DNA from: an uncultured Candidatus Actinomarina sp.
Lineage (GTDB): Bacteria > Actinomycetota > Acidimicrobiia > Actinomarinales > Actinomarinaceae
Direction of reading: 5' to 3'
Assembly: GCA_902555055.1 (NCBI GenBank)
Contig: CACDQN010000005.1
Location: 1 to 62,226 of the forward strand
DNA: 62,226 nucleotides
The notes under the pieces were generated by a model. That model searched no databases and was not told the origin of the DNA. It was given only the letters and a program-made list of their open reading frames with translations. Both the position numbers and the translations under genes were made by a program. Of the stretch, positions 42,098 through 51,066 are shown piece by piece. Within the stretch, counting starts at the first letter, position 1; the number at the start of each line of letters is the position of its first letter.

Positions 42098-43168
42098 AAA
42101 AGTGAACTTGGAAAAATAGCAATATTAGGCTCGGGTGAGACTAGTCCTAATTTAGTTAGTGTGCATCGGGAACTTTTAGATGATGATGCAGCATCATCTA
42201 ATTGCTATATGGTTGACTCACCATTTGGATTTCAAGAAAATGCTGATCAACTTGTTGAGAAAATCCAAGATTTTTATAAAACGAGTTTAAATATAAAGAT
42301 GAATTTAGCTTCATTTAGAAAAATTGAAGAGCTTAATAGTAAATCTTTTTTTAAAACAATTCAATTATTAGAAAGTGCATCATTCATTTTTGCTGGTCCT
42401 GGTAGCCCTAGCTATGCAAGCAAACTTTGGTCAGATAATCAAATTCAATCAATATTGTTGGACCATCTTTCAAAGGGGAAAAACGCTTTGTTTGCAAGCG
42501 CAGCAGCTACAACTTTAGGTGAGAATACACTTCCAGTCTATGAAATATACAAAGTTGGTAAAGACCCTTTTTGGGAAAAGGGATTAAATATTTTAAATGC
42601 TTATGACTTATCCTGTTCAGTTATTCCACACTTTAATAACAAAGAAGGAGGTAACCATGATACTAGTTATAGTTATGTTGGGAAGAATAGAATAGAAAAA
42701 CTCCTTAAACAGTCTTATTCAAACATTCTTGGAATAGATGAGCATACTGCGCTTATTATTTCTGGTAAAGAGGGGTTGTTTCAAGTAAAGGGTCTTGGAA
42801 AATTGACGGTAATCAATAAAAAAGGAGTTCATGAATTTGATAATGGTACTGCTGAAAACCTTTCAATTCTTCAAGATCTTCTAAAACCAGATAAAAAAAA
42901 TACAGAAAATCAAAAAGAAATTTTGAAAAATGAAAGTCAAGATACTCATTATTTAAAACAAATAGCAAGATTAGAAATTGAAGTTGAAAATAATAAATTG
43001 AACAATGAACGTTTTTCAAAAATAGTTGAAGAGCTTATTTCTCTTCGTGGAAAGCTAAGGGAAGAAAAAAATTATGAGCTTTCAGATACTATTAGAAATA
43101 TATTGGAATCTTGTAATCTACAAATTGAAGATAGTGGAGAAGATATAAAGTGGTCTATTCTTGATTAG
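42095..43168 (+). CDS. S51/glutamine-amidotransferase-like protein with CysS-type tail
   Basis: A 357-residue protein in two parts. Residues 1-270 look like a peptidase S51/cyanophycinase-like fold: ILGSGETSPN at the start, FIFAGPGSPSY, and LFASAAATTLGENT, whose Ser135 would match the nucleophile of the usual GTSAGA. A lysine/glutamate-rich coiled segment follows. The last 45 residues (LISLRGKLREEKNYELSDTIRNIL, then IEDSGEDIKW) closely resemble the C-terminal end of cysteinyl-tRNA synthetase. The function of the combination is unknown. It is transcribed from a consensus leaderless promoter. Confidence 0.6.
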   Translation: MKSELGKIAILGSGETSPNLVSVHRELLDDDAASSNCYMVDSPFGFQENADQLVEKIQDFYKTSLNIKMNLASFRKIEELNSKSFFKTIQLLESASFIFAGPGSPSYASKLWSDNQIQSILLDHLSKGKNALFASAAATTLGENTLPVYEIYKVGKDPFWEKGLNILNAYDLSCSVIPHFNNKEGGNHDTSYSYVGKNRIEKLLKQSYSNILGIDEHTALIISGKEGLFQVKGLGKLTVINKKGVHEFDNGTAENLSILQDLLKPDKKNTENQKEILKNESQDTHYLKQIARLEIEVENNKLNNERFSKIVEELISLRGKLREEKNYELSDTIRNILESCNLQIEDSGEDIKWSILD

Positions 43169-43967
43169 CTTTTGGATAGTGTCCTAATATTTTAAATTCT
43201 TTACTTACTAAGTCTATTCTTTCAATCAATTCATTTTGTAGATTTGAATCACTCAATTCATAATCAATATAAAATTTGTATTCCCAAGGCCTTCCTAGAA
43301 TTGGTCGAGATTCAAGTTTTGTTAGGTTAATATTTAAATCATTAAATATATTTAAAGATTTAAGTAATGACCCAGGCCTGTCATCAGAAATTAAAACTGA
43401 AGAAAATTTGTTGTTAATGAGTGAAATATTTGGAGGTTGTAAACCTATAAATAAAAATCTTGTAAAATTTTCTGAGTCATTGGAAATATTTTTTTCTAAG
43501 ATTTTAAATCTATCATCACTATCAAAATGTTCTCCAGCTATGGCAGCCGTTGTATTGTCGTTTGTTCTTAATACTTCATAAACACTTCCCGCGGTGTCAA
43601 AAACAGGTGTAATTTTAAAATTATTTTTTTGTAGGTATTTACTACATTGCTGAAGTGCTTGAGGGTGAGAAATTACGTTAGATATGAGTTCTAAACTAGA
43701 TTCTGGAAGTGCAATTAAACTATGTTTAATTTTTTTTATATACTCCCCAAATATACTTAAGTCGCTTTCAATAAGCTCTTCATAAGCTTCATTTACTGTA
43801 CCAGCAATTGAGTTCTCTACAGGAAGAAGCCCGAAATTCCCCGACTCGCTTGCAAAGTCAATTAATGATGAAAAGGTTTCACATGGCTGATAAAGCGAAT
43901 CCGGAAAAATAGTTTTTAGTAATTGCTCGGAATATGATCCGGGGGTTCCCTGATAGGCGATGTTCAT
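43155..43967 (-). CDS. pheA: Prephenate dehydratase
   Basis: A 270-residue enzyme that makes phenylpyruvate, the precursor of phenylalanine. The PDT domain starts MNIAYQGTPGSYSEQL and includes LLPVENSIAGTVNEAYE and the catalytic region NFTRFLFIG. A C-terminal ACT domain (GSLLKSLNIFNDLNINLTKLESRP, about 204-227) is the usual phenylalanine sensor. ATG 43967 is chosen because GGAG stands six bases upstream. It is the last gene of the aro operon. Confidence 0.93.
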   Translation of the reverse strand: MNIAYQGTPGSYSEQLLKTIFPDSLYQPCETFSSLIDFASESGNFGLLPVENSIAGTVNEAYEELIESDLSIFGEYIKKIKHSLIALPESSLELISNVISHPQALQQCSKYLQKNNFKITPVFDTAGSVYEVLRTNDNTTAAIAGEHFDSDDRFKILEKNISNDSENFTRFLFIGLQPPNISLINNKFSSVLISDDRPGSLLKSLNIFNDLNINLTKLESRPILGRPWEYKFYIDYELSDSNLQNELIERIDLVSKEFKILGHYPKANQE

Positions 43968-43968
43968 T

Positions 43969-44412
43969 TTATTCTCCATCAATATACTCCAATGCTTTCA
44001 AATATCCATCTACTCCTTGACCAATAATTGAGTGCTTGGAAAATTCTTTTATGAGGTTTATTTTTCTAAAATCTTCTCTTTTATTTATGTCTGAAATGTG
44101 TACTTCGACAATTTTGTTATTTTGAGAAAATATTGATATTGCATCTCTTATTGAGACACTTGTGTGTGTAAAAGCTCCTGGATTAAAGATAAGCCAAACA
44201 TCATTAAATTGACTAATCATTTGAATATAATCTACAACCTCTCCTTCATTATTAGATTGAAAAAATTCAACTTCTAAATTTAAACTTGATGCTTTACGTT
44301 CAATTGTTTGAATTAATTCGGAATAAGTTGTTGAGCCATACTTTTCTAATTCTCTTATTCCAAGGAAATTAAGATTAGGACCATTAACAATAAAAATTTT
44401 TTTAATAGTCAA
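43969..44412 (-). CDS. aroQ: 3-dehydroquinate dehydratase, type II
   Basis: A 147-residue enzyme that converts 3-dehydroquinate to 3-dehydroshikimate. The type II marks are IVNGPNLNFLGIRELEKYG with the active-site Tyr, FNPGAFTHTSVSIRDAI, and VEVHISDINKREDFR with the His. It overlaps aroB by 11 bases and its stop is one base before the pheA start. Confidence 0.95.
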   Translation of the reverse strand: MTIKKIFIVNGPNLNFLGIRELEKYGSTTYSELIQTIERKASSLNLEVEFFQSNNEGEVVDYIQMISQFNDVWLIFNPGAFTHTSVSIRDAISIFSQNNKIVEVHISDINKREDFRKINLIKEFSKHSIIGQGVDGYLKALEYIDGE

Positions 44413-45397
44413 TCACCTCAAATAATTCATCGAAGCTTAAATTGATTATATTTGGCATAGATATACCCGAAAGAAGCACTATATCAACATTGTCTATTAA
44501 ACTTTTTTTATCATTCTTTAAAGCTTCCATAATGGAATCCTTTCCTTTAGAAAATTTATAAGTATAGTTGTAGTTAATTTTTTCTATATATTTTAAATAT
44601 GAGTTGATTACTTCCTGTGGTAATCCCATATGTTTCTTTGAAAGCAATAATTCATAATAAATTCCAATTGCTACAGCCTCTCCATGGGAAACTTTAAATT
44701 CAGAATCTTTCTCAATGAGGTGTCCAATAGTATGACCAAAATTTAATAATTTTCTTTTATTTAATTCTGTAAAGTCTTCACTTACAATATCCAGCTTTAT
44801 TTTTATTCCTTTTTTGATTGTGTCAAGACTAACTTTATACTCTGAACCCAGAGATAATTTTTCATAAATCTCACTACTTCCTATTAGGCCATGTTTAATT
44901 AGCTCAATTAAGCCATCCTTGTAATCTTTTTCAGAAAGTGAATCTAGTAGCTCATGGCAGACAAAAATTGACTTAGGCTCGGTAAAGGTTCCTATTTGAT
45001 TTTTACCATAATTATTATTAAAACCATTTTTTCCACCATGTGCTGCATCAACCATTGCAAGAAGGGTTGTTGGCACTAAACAAAAAGAAATACCTCTTTT
45101 ATAGGTACTAGCTGCAAATGCACATACATCTAAAAGAACTCCTCCTCCTATTATTAATAAATTGCTCATCCTATTTAAATTATGCTCAAATAATGCATTC
45201 CAAACTATTTCAACAGATACTAAATTCTTTGTACTTTCAGAAATATCAATATATAAAACGTCTGTGTTTAGTAGTTTTTCAAAATTATAAAATTCTAAAT
45301 TAGAATCAACAATAACTAAATCGTAATTGTTATTAGTTTGGTTCAAATCATTTAAAAGCTCTTCAAAAGTTTCTGAATATTTATTACTATCTGTCAT
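44402..45397 (-). CDS. aroB: 3-dehydroquinate synthase
   Basis: A 331-residue NAD- and metal-dependent enzyme that forms 3-dehydroquinate from DAHP. It has GGGVLLDVCAFAASTYKRGISFCLVPTTLL, AAHGGKNGFN, and metal-binding residues in NFGHTIGHLIE and SHGEAVAIG. The GDLAGF seen in most AroB proteins is LDVCAF here, and it is about 20-30 residues shorter than usual. It overlaps aroK by four bases. Confidence 0.92.
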   Translation of the reverse strand: MTDSNKYSETFEELLNDLNQTNNNYDLVIVDSNLEFYNFEKLLNTDVLYIDISESTKNLVSVEIVWNALFEHNLNRMSNLLIIGGGVLLDVCAFAASTYKRGISFCLVPTTLLAMVDAAHGGKNGFNNNYGKNQIGTFTEPKSIFVCHELLDSLSEKDYKDGLIELIKHGLIGSSEIYEKLSLGSEYKVSLDTIKKGIKIKLDIVSEDFTELNKRKLLNFGHTIGHLIEKDSEFKVSHGEAVAIGIYYELLLSKKHMGLPQEVINSYLKYIEKINYNYTYKFSKGKDSIMEALKNDKKSLIDNVDIVLLSGISMPNIINLSFDELFEVIDY

Positions 45398-45891
45398 TTA
45401 TTTAATTCCAAAGCATTGAGTAAGGCCGTATAAGAATTTTCTTCACTTGAAATCGGTAATATATGTTGAAGAGATTGATATTTATCTATTCTTTTTTCGA
45501 ATAAGCCTCTTACTGATTCTTTTCCAAATTTCACTAAAGGCCTATTAGAGTTTTCAATTCTTTTCCAAAGGATGTCGAAATCAACCTCAAGATAAATTGC
45601 TTTACCACTTTTTAATATATGTTGATAGATTTCATTATTTTCAACTGCTCCCCCTCCTAGTGCTATTAAGTCAAATTTATCAACTTGTTTAAAAAATTCT
45701 TCTTGTTCTATTGATCGAAAATAATTTTCCCCTTTATCTTCAAAAATTTTATTTATTGGTCCATAAAGATTTTCAATATGAAGATCTAAATCCATACAAT
45801 CAATATTTTCTTTAGAGTTAATTTCTTTAATAAGGGTACTTTTGCCAGCACCCATGAACCCACACAAAAAATTACTTCTACTCGTTTTCAT
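45394..45891 (-). CDS. aroK: Shikimate kinase
   Basis: A 165-residue P-loop kinase. Walker A is GFMGAGKSTL (about 12-21), the shikimate-binding residues fall in CMDLDLHIE and FRSIEQEEF, and LIALGGGAVENNE is typical. NRPLV is the lid region. It phosphorylates shikimate at the 3-hydroxyl. It overlaps aroC by 14 bases. Confidence 0.94.
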   Translation of the reverse strand: MKTSRSNFLCGFMGAGKSTLIKEINSKENIDCMDLDLHIENLYGPINKIFEDKGENYFRSIEQEEFFKQVDKFDLIALGGGAVENNEIYQHILKSGKAIYLEVDFDILWKRIENSNRPLVKFGKESVRGLFEKRIDKYQSLQHILPISSEENSYTALLNALELNK

Positions 45892-47059
45892 ATCCCATTG
45901 TCCATTTTTTATTACTTAACTCAAAGTCCTCAATATTATAATTTTGAAGATTATCCACTCTTTTGGCTATCTCCTCTTTTGAATCACCACCAGTTTTTTC
46001 AATGAGAGAGTTCAGTAAATCTAATGAAAGTACTCCTTCAAATATTGGAACTGCTCTTGGCACTGCACATGTGTCAGATCTTTCATAAATTGTTTCAGTT
46101 TCTTTGCCAGAATGAAGATCTACACTTTTGATTGGAGTCAATGTTGTGCTAATTGGTTTTAGATATGATGTTACCATGATCGGTTCACCAGTTGACATTC
46201 CCCCCTCAAATCCTCCTAGATTGTTAGATATTCGTTTAATTTTATTATTGTCAAGTTTTATTTGGTCTTGTACTTCAGTGCCGTATTTCTTTGATGCTTC
46301 AAATCCATTACCAATCTCTACTGCTTTAACACTCTGAACTGAAATCATTGAGGATGAAATTTTTGCATCAAGTTTTCTATCAAATTGAACATAGCTTCCA
46401 CACCCTGGTGGATAATTAATTGCTACACACGTTATGGCGCCCCCAAGAGTGTCTTTTTTCTTTCTTGCATCTTTTATCTCTTTAATCATCAAATCTGCAG
46501 CATTTTTATCAGGACATGATACATCAGATTGCTCAATTAAATTTTTAAAAGAAGTGATATCAGTTATGTTTGTTGGATTGAAACTTTGACCACCTATAGA
46601 TGAAACAAATCCAACTAGTTGAATATTTAATTGAGAAAGTATCTGATGAGCAATTGCACCAACAGCACACCTTATAGCGGTTTCACGAGCACTAGCTCTT
46701 TCTAATGTAAGGCGAATATCATCATGGTTATATTTTAAGGTTCCTACTAAGTCTGCATGACCTGGCCTTGGAACAACATAAGGTTCTATTTCCTTATCTT
46801 TCCAGTTTTGCCAATCTTGATTTATTATCTTTAATGCAATTGGACCGCCAGTAGTAAGTTTGTTGACAACACCGGAAGTAATTAATACTTGGTCTTTTTC
46901 AATATTCATCCTTCCACCAGACCCTAGAGTTTTTTGTCTTCTTAAAAGAAATTTATCAATATATTCTTTAGTGACTTCAAAATTAGATGGGATGCCTTCA
47001 ACAATAGCCGTAAGTTCAGGACCGTGACTTTCTCCAGCTGTTAGGTATTTAATCTTCAT
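45878..47059 (-). CDS. aroC: Chorismate synthase
   Basis: A 393-residue FMN-dependent enzyme, the last common step to chorismate. It starts LTAGESHGPELTAIVEGIP and has GSGGRMNIEKDQV, RPGHADLVGTLKY, RASARETAIRCAVGA, NLGGFEGGMSTGEP and DTCAVPRA. All conserved stretches are intact. It overlaps the end of the aroE frame by 11 bases. Confidence 0.97.
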   Translation of the reverse strand: MKIKYLTAGESHGPELTAIVEGIPSNFEVTKEYIDKFLLRRQKTLGSGGRMNIEKDQVLITSGVVNKLTTGGPIALKIINQDWQNWKDKEIEPYVVPRPGHADLVGTLKYNHDDIRLTLERASARETAIRCAVGAIAHQILSQLNIQLVGFVSSIGGQSFNPTNITDITSFKNLIEQSDVSCPDKNAADLMIKEIKDARKKKDTLGGAITCVAINYPPGCGSYVQFDRKLDAKISSSMISVQSVKAVEIGNGFEASKKYGTEVQDQIKLDNNKIKRISNNLGGFEGGMSTGEPIMVTSYLKPISTTLTPIKSVDLHSGKETETIYERSDTCAVPRAVPIFEGVLSLDLLNSLIEKTGGDSKEEIAKRVDNLQNYNIEDFELSNKKWTMGYENE

Positions 47060-47844
47060 TATTTAGCCTTTCCAGTATTTCATGGTAAACATGATCAAAC
47101 TTGATTTCTTGCCCTGTCCATAAATTAAATGATGAAATAGCTTGTCCAATTAACATTGTTATTCCATCAATACTTTGAACATTTTGAGAAAATCCTTCTG
47201 TAAGTTTTGAATTAGTCTTATATCCAAAGTTAAAAAAAAGTTCGAGATTCTCAAATAATTCATAAGGCACTGGAAGCATTTCATCTTCAAAAGGAGGCAT
47301 TCCAATTGGTGTTGTGTTGATTAGGACTTGAATTTCAGGCACTAAATTTAATATTTCATTATATAGTTTTGTGTCTTCGTTTTTTTTGTCTTGAGACGAT
47401 TACGACTTCATTACTTGAATCACAAAAATAGTTAAATGTTTGTGTGCTTCCTCCATTGCCTAGGATTAATATTTTTTTATTTCTTAAATCATAGTTGATA
47501 GATTCAAAGGTTTTTTTTATTCCCTCAATATCAGTATTAGTAGCATGGATTATTGAATTTTTAAGGACAACTGTGTTCACCGCCTGAGTTCCCTGAGCGA
47601 GATCTGTTATATTAGAACAATCTTTACTTTTTATTAAATCATAAATTTTTCTTTTGTGTGGGATTGTCACATTGTATCCATCATATTTAGTATGAATATC
47701 ATCTAACTTTTCTGCACTCAAATTTTCTACTGGTAATTTTTCATACACTAAATCTACACTTGAAAACTCCGCAAGCATGTTATGTATAGAAGGTGAAAGA
47801 GTTTTAGTAAGTGGCCAACCTAAAATGCCAATTTTAAGAGACAT
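47049..47844 (-). pseudogene. aroE: Shikimate dehydrogenase with one-base frameshift in an A8 tract
   Basis: The N-terminal frame (47844 to about 47359) reads ILGWPLTKTLSPSIHNML, YDGYNVTIPHKRKI and ILGNGGSTQTFNYF, the substrate domain and NADP loop. It runs out as SRQKKRRHKTI. The missing half continues in another frame as KKNEDTKLYNEILNLVPEIQVLINTTPIGMPP to the stop at 47049. The break lies in a run of eight A (forward T 47380-47387); seven would restore one 264-residue AroE. Both halves are otherwise well preserved and keep the operon overlaps, so transcriptional slippage or a sequencing error is more likely than a dead gene. Confidence 0.88.
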
Positions 47845-49105
47845 ATTCTGCTCCTATATTTTCAAGATCAGAAAAAAAACTCGGATAAGAATCAGAAATA
47901 CATTCAGTGTTATCAATTTTTATTTCTGAATTAATACATAAGTTAGCAACTACTCCCGTCATAGCAATTCTATGATCTTCTTCTGTTTTAATAAGTCCAC
48001 CTTGAAGTTTTTGAATTCCTGAAATCTTATACCCATTACTACTGGTATTTATTTGACCGCCCAGATTTAGTATGAAGTTTTCCATTGCCATTATTCTGTC
48101 CGATTCTTTAAGCCTCAACTCTTCTGCTCCTTCAACTACTGTATTTCCCTCTGCTTGTGATGCTAAAAGTGTAAAAACTGGAAACTCATCAACCATATCA
48201 GCAACATCTTTGCCCTCTACCATTACTCCTTTTAATTTAGATTTTTTAACAACTATGGTTCCAACATTTTCATTATTTTGAACTTCAACATCTTTAATGG
48301 TTATATCTGCATTCATTTTTCGTAAAATTTTTAAAAATCCGATTCTACGTTCATTTAATAATACATTTTGAATATTAAGTTCTTTGCTTCTTAGAACTCC
48401 AATAGCTATTAAGAATGCTGCGGATGAGGGATCTCCGGGTACATTGTAATCAATATTTTGTAATTTTGATTTAGGTTCCACTGTAACACTGTTGCCCAAC
48501 CTAACTAAATTAACACCCATAAGACTTAACATTCTTTCTGTGTGATCCCGAGTAGGGGTTTCCTCAGTTATAGTGGTTTGAAAACTTTCATGATAAAGAG
48601 ATGCTAGGAGTAAACCACTTTTAACTTGCGCACTAGGTTTACTTGAATTTATATGTTCAAATGTATATTCCGAAGGTGTAAAAAATAATGGTAATTTACC
48701 ATTATTATCATTTATTTTTGCACCATTTTCACATAAAGGTTTAATGATTCTCTCCATAGGTCTCTTGGTTAATTGAGCGCTACCTTCTAACGTAGATTCA
48801 AATTTCTGTTTGGAAAGTAATCCCGTAAGCAACCTTGCAGTAGTCCCCGAGTTCACAGCATTTAAGGGTTCTATAGGTTTTTGTAACCCATTTAAACCCA
48901 CTCCTTCAATTTCAATATAATTTTCTGAAGGGTTATTAATCTTTACACCCATTTGTTTAAAAATTTTTATAGTTGAAAGTGTGTCTCCTGATAATAAAAT
49001 ATTCTTAATTTTTGAAACACCAGTAGCTAGAGAACCAAGAATTACTGTTCTGTGAGAAATTGACTTATCACCAATAATTTTTATTGAGCCCCCTATAGTG
49101 TTCAT
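47834..49105 (-). CDS. aroA: EPSP synthase (3-phosphoshikimate 1-carboxyvinyltransferase)
   Basis: A 423-residue enzyme that joins PEP to shikimate-3-phosphate. It has the family signatures GDKSISHRTVILGSLA (about 12-27), LNAVNSGTTARLLTGLL (the NxGT-type motif) and AEELRLKESDRIMAM, with EEDHRIAMT near the end. The ends overlap tyrA and aroE by one and 11 bases. Confidence 0.96.
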   Translation of the reverse strand: MNTIGGSIKIIGDKSISHRTVILGSLATGVSKIKNILLSGDTLSTIKIFKQMGVKINNPSENYIEIEGVGLNGLQKPIEPLNAVNSGTTARLLTGLLSKQKFESTLEGSAQLTKRPMERIIKPLCENGAKINDNNGKLPLFFTPSEYTFEHINSSKPSAQVKSGLLLASLYHESFQTTITEETPTRDHTERMLSLMGVNLVRLGNSVTVEPKSKLQNIDYNVPGDPSSAAFLIAIGVLRSKELNIQNVLLNERRIGFLKILRKMNADITIKDVEVQNNENVGTIVVKKSKLKGVMVEGKDVADMVDEFPVFTLLASQAEGNTVVEGAEELRLKESDRIMAMENFILNLGGQINTSSNGYKISGIQKLQGGLIKTEEDHRIAMTGVVANLCINSEIKIDNTECISDSYPSFFSDLENIGAEYVS

Positions 49106-49944
49106 TATGACAAGTCTCTTTCTCCAAATTTAGTTGCTAAAGCTCTTCTCCATTCAACAGTCTCAAATAAGTACTTATGCATCACACCTTCATCTTCAAT
49201 AGCTAAGATTTCTTGAAGTTCATCAATTAATTTGGTAATTAAATTCTTTACATTTTCCATATTTGTTAAATACATGTCTGAAATCATATTTGGTGAAGTC
49301 CTAGATAGTCGTGTAGCACCATCAAACCCCCCTGATGCTAAATTAAGCAATTCAGTAAGATTTTGTTCTTTCATTGCAACTGATACTAAAGCTGAACTTA
49401 ACATATGAGGCAAATGGCTTGTAAGTGAAATCAGTTCATCATGCTTTTCTGAGTCAATCCAAATCTCTTTTGAGTCAATTAATGAGACAAAGTATGAAGC
49501 AATTTTTATAACTTCATCATTTGATGAATTTGTCTGACAAAGTAGAAAAGGGGCATTGTTATAAATCTCTGGGTTTGGTTCCCATGTTTCATTATCAGCA
49601 ACTCCACAAAGTGGATGTCCTCCTACACAAGGTATTGCTGAATCATCCATTTTCAGCCTTATCAAATGTTTTGTTCCTCCTAGGTCTATAATCAATTTTG
49701 TTTTTGTTAAGGAAAAATCATTATCAAAAAAACTAATAATCTCATTTATTGGCATAGACAAAATTGTCAGATCATAATTATCTTCAGATTCAAATTCACT
49801 ATTTAAAGCGCCATATTCTTTTGCTCTTGCAATATTTTTGTCAAGAATATCAGTACCACTTACAAGGATCCCCTTTTCAACTAATTTTATACCTAAATTT
49901 GTACCCATTAAACCTAGGCCTATTATGTGAACTTTCTTTATCAT
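49105..49944 (-). CDS. tyrA: Prephenate dehydrogenase
   Basis: A 279-residue NAD-dependent enzyme that makes 4-hydroxyphenylpyruvate, the precursor of tyrosine. The Rossmann loop is IIGLGLMGTNLGIKL (about 7-21), with VGGHPLCGV and the catalytic-His region LISLTSHLPHMLSSAL. There is no ACT domain, so feedback control by that means is absent. It starts one base from the DAHP synthase stop. Confidence 0.93.
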   Translation of the reverse strand: MIKKVHIIGLGLMGTNLGIKLVEKGILVSGTDILDKNIARAKEYGALNSEFESEDNYDLTILSMPINEIISFFDNDFSLTKTKLIIDLGGTKHLIRLKMDDSAIPCVGGHPLCGVADNETWEPNPEIYNNAPFLLCQTNSSNDEVIKIASYFVSLIDSKEIWIDSEKHDELISLTSHLPHMLSSALVSVAMKEQNLTELLNLASGGFDGATRLSRTSPNMISDMYLTNMENVKNLITKLIDELQEILAIEDEGVMHKYLFETVEWRRALATKFGERDLS

Positions 49945-50958
49945 CTATACAGACCTTCCAACCGCCTTTGCAACAATTGAAGTTTTATCAATTAAAGTTT
50001 TTAATTCTGTTGGTAGTAATGCTTGTGGACCATCACATAAAGCCTCATCTGGTCTTGGGTGAATCTCAATTAAAAGGCCGTCTGCTCCAGCAGCTATAGC
50101 AGCCAATGCTACCGGTTCGACTAATTGATTATCGCCAGTTGCATGACTTGGATCAGCAATGACTGGTAAGTGACTATTTTGTTTTAGAAACGGAATTGCA
50201 TTGATATCAAAAGTGTTTCTAGTTGCTGTTTCATATGTTCTAATGCCTCTCTCACACAACATAACATTTTCATTACCTCTGGACAAAATATACTCACTAG
50301 CAAGAAGTAACTCGTCTAATGTTGCGGACATTCCTCTTTTCAATAAAACAGGAAGTTCAGATTCCCCTACTGCTTCAAGGAGCTTAAAATTTTGCATATT
50401 TCTTGCCCCAATTTGTAAAACGTCTACATATTTTTCCATCATAGATAAATGCTGTGCATCCATAATCTCGCTAAATAGAGGTAAAGAAGTTATTTCTGAG
50501 GCTTCTTTTAACATTTTCAGACCGTCCTCGCCTAACCCTTGAAAGCTGTAAGGAGAGGTTCTTGGCTTAAACGCACCACCTCTTAATCCATTTGAACCAG
50601 CTTCTTTTGCAGCTAACGCAGTTTCAATAGTCTGTTCTTGAGTTTCGGCACTATCTGGCCCTGCAATTATTGCTAACTTATCTCCTCCAATAGACAAATC
50701 TTTTATTTTTACAATTGAATTATCTTTTTTATAATTTTTACTTGCTAACTTATATGGTTTGCCCACAGGTATTACTCGACTTACATTTGGTAATAATTTC
50801 ATCACAGCTCGGTGATCATCATTAACTTTTCCACTAACAGCTACAACATTTCTTTCTACACCATAAATAACCAAAGGTTCGTGTCCCTGCTGAATTGCTT
50901 TCTCCTTAACCTTTTCTACATCCTCTTCACTTGAAGACTGTTTCATTACTACTATCAA
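49945..50958 (-). CDS. aroF: DAHP synthase, type I-beta (AroF/AroG-like)
   Basis: A 337-residue enzyme that condenses PEP and erythrose-4-phosphate, the entry of the shikimate pathway. A ferredoxin-like N-terminal domain (about 1-75) precedes the barrel, as in the Thermotoga type. Motifs are GGAFKPRTSPYSFQGLG, QIGARNMQNF and DPSHATGDNQLVEP. The start TTG 50958 lies four bases after a perfect AGGAGG; the next ATG is too far. It is the first structural gene behind the attenuator. Confidence 0.95.
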   Translation of the reverse strand: MIVVMKQSSSEEDVEKVKEKAIQQGHEPLVIYGVERNVVAVSGKVNDDHRAVMKLLPNVSRVIPVGKPYKLASKNYKKDNSIVKIKDLSIGGDKLAIIAGPDSAETQEQTIETALAAKEAGSNGLRGGAFKPRTSPYSFQGLGEDGLKMLKEASEITSLPLFSEIMDAQHLSMMEKYVDVLQIGARNMQNFKLLEAVGESELPVLLKRGMSATLDELLLASEYILSRGNENVMLCERGIRTYETATRNTFDINAIPFLKQNSHLPVIADPSHATGDNQLVEPVALAAIAAGADGLLIEIHPRPDEALCDGPQALLPTELKTLIDKTSIVAKAVGRSV

Positions 50959-50970
50959 TTTTCCTCCTAT

Positions 50971-50997
50971 AAAAAAAAATCGGGCTTTTGCCCGATT
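50971..50997 (-). terminator. Attenuator terminator before aroF
   Basis: In the minus-strand RNA, AAUCGGGC-AAAA-GCCCGAUU forms an 8-bp stem, followed by a run of U (forward A 50971-50977). It stands between the leader peptide and the AGGAGG of aroF. Its first arm contains GGGCAA (50993-50988), which can instead pair with UUGCCC upstream, so the hairpin is conditional. Confidence 0.8.
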
Positions 50998-51007
50998 CTA
51001 CAATACA

Positions 51008-51042
51008 TACTTTAGGGCAACTTATATGTGCTCACTAAAGTA
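51008..51042 (-). promoter_or_regulatory. Attenuator pairing segments of the aro leader RNA
   Basis: UACUUUAG (51042-51035, inside the Tyr-Phe codons) can pair with CUAAAGUA (51015-51008). UUGCCC (51020-51015), just after the leader stop, can pair with GGGCAA of the terminator arm to form a 6-bp antiterminator. A ribosome stalled on the Tyr/Phe codons leaves UUGCCC free; one at the stop codon covers it. Confidence 0.65.
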
Positions 51043-51066
51043 AAAGTATGTGTTGTTTAAATTCAT
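51022..51066 (-). CDS. Tyr/Phe leader peptide of the aro operon
   Basis: A 14-residue frame, MNLNNTYFYFSEHI, ending in TAA at 51022. It contains the run Tyr-Phe-Tyr-Phe and is followed within 25-55 bases by alternative hairpins and a terminator. The operon behind it makes tyrosine and phenylalanine, so this looks like a sensor peptide for ribosome-mediated attenuation. It has no Shine-Dalgarno and is probably translated from a leaderless transcript. Confidence 0.75.
   Translation of the reverse strand: MNLNNTYFYFSEHI

Noticed and set aside
47380-47387. Programmed -1 ribosomal frameshift at A-AAA-AAA in aroE
   Set aside because: The C-terminal half lies in the +1 (or -2) frame relative to the N-terminal half, so a -1 slip would not restore it.
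50971-50997. Hairpin before aroF as a plain intergenic terminator of aroH
   Set aside because: It lies downstream of a leader peptide and promoter, and its arm can pair with the segment after the leader stop, so conditional attenuation explains it better.
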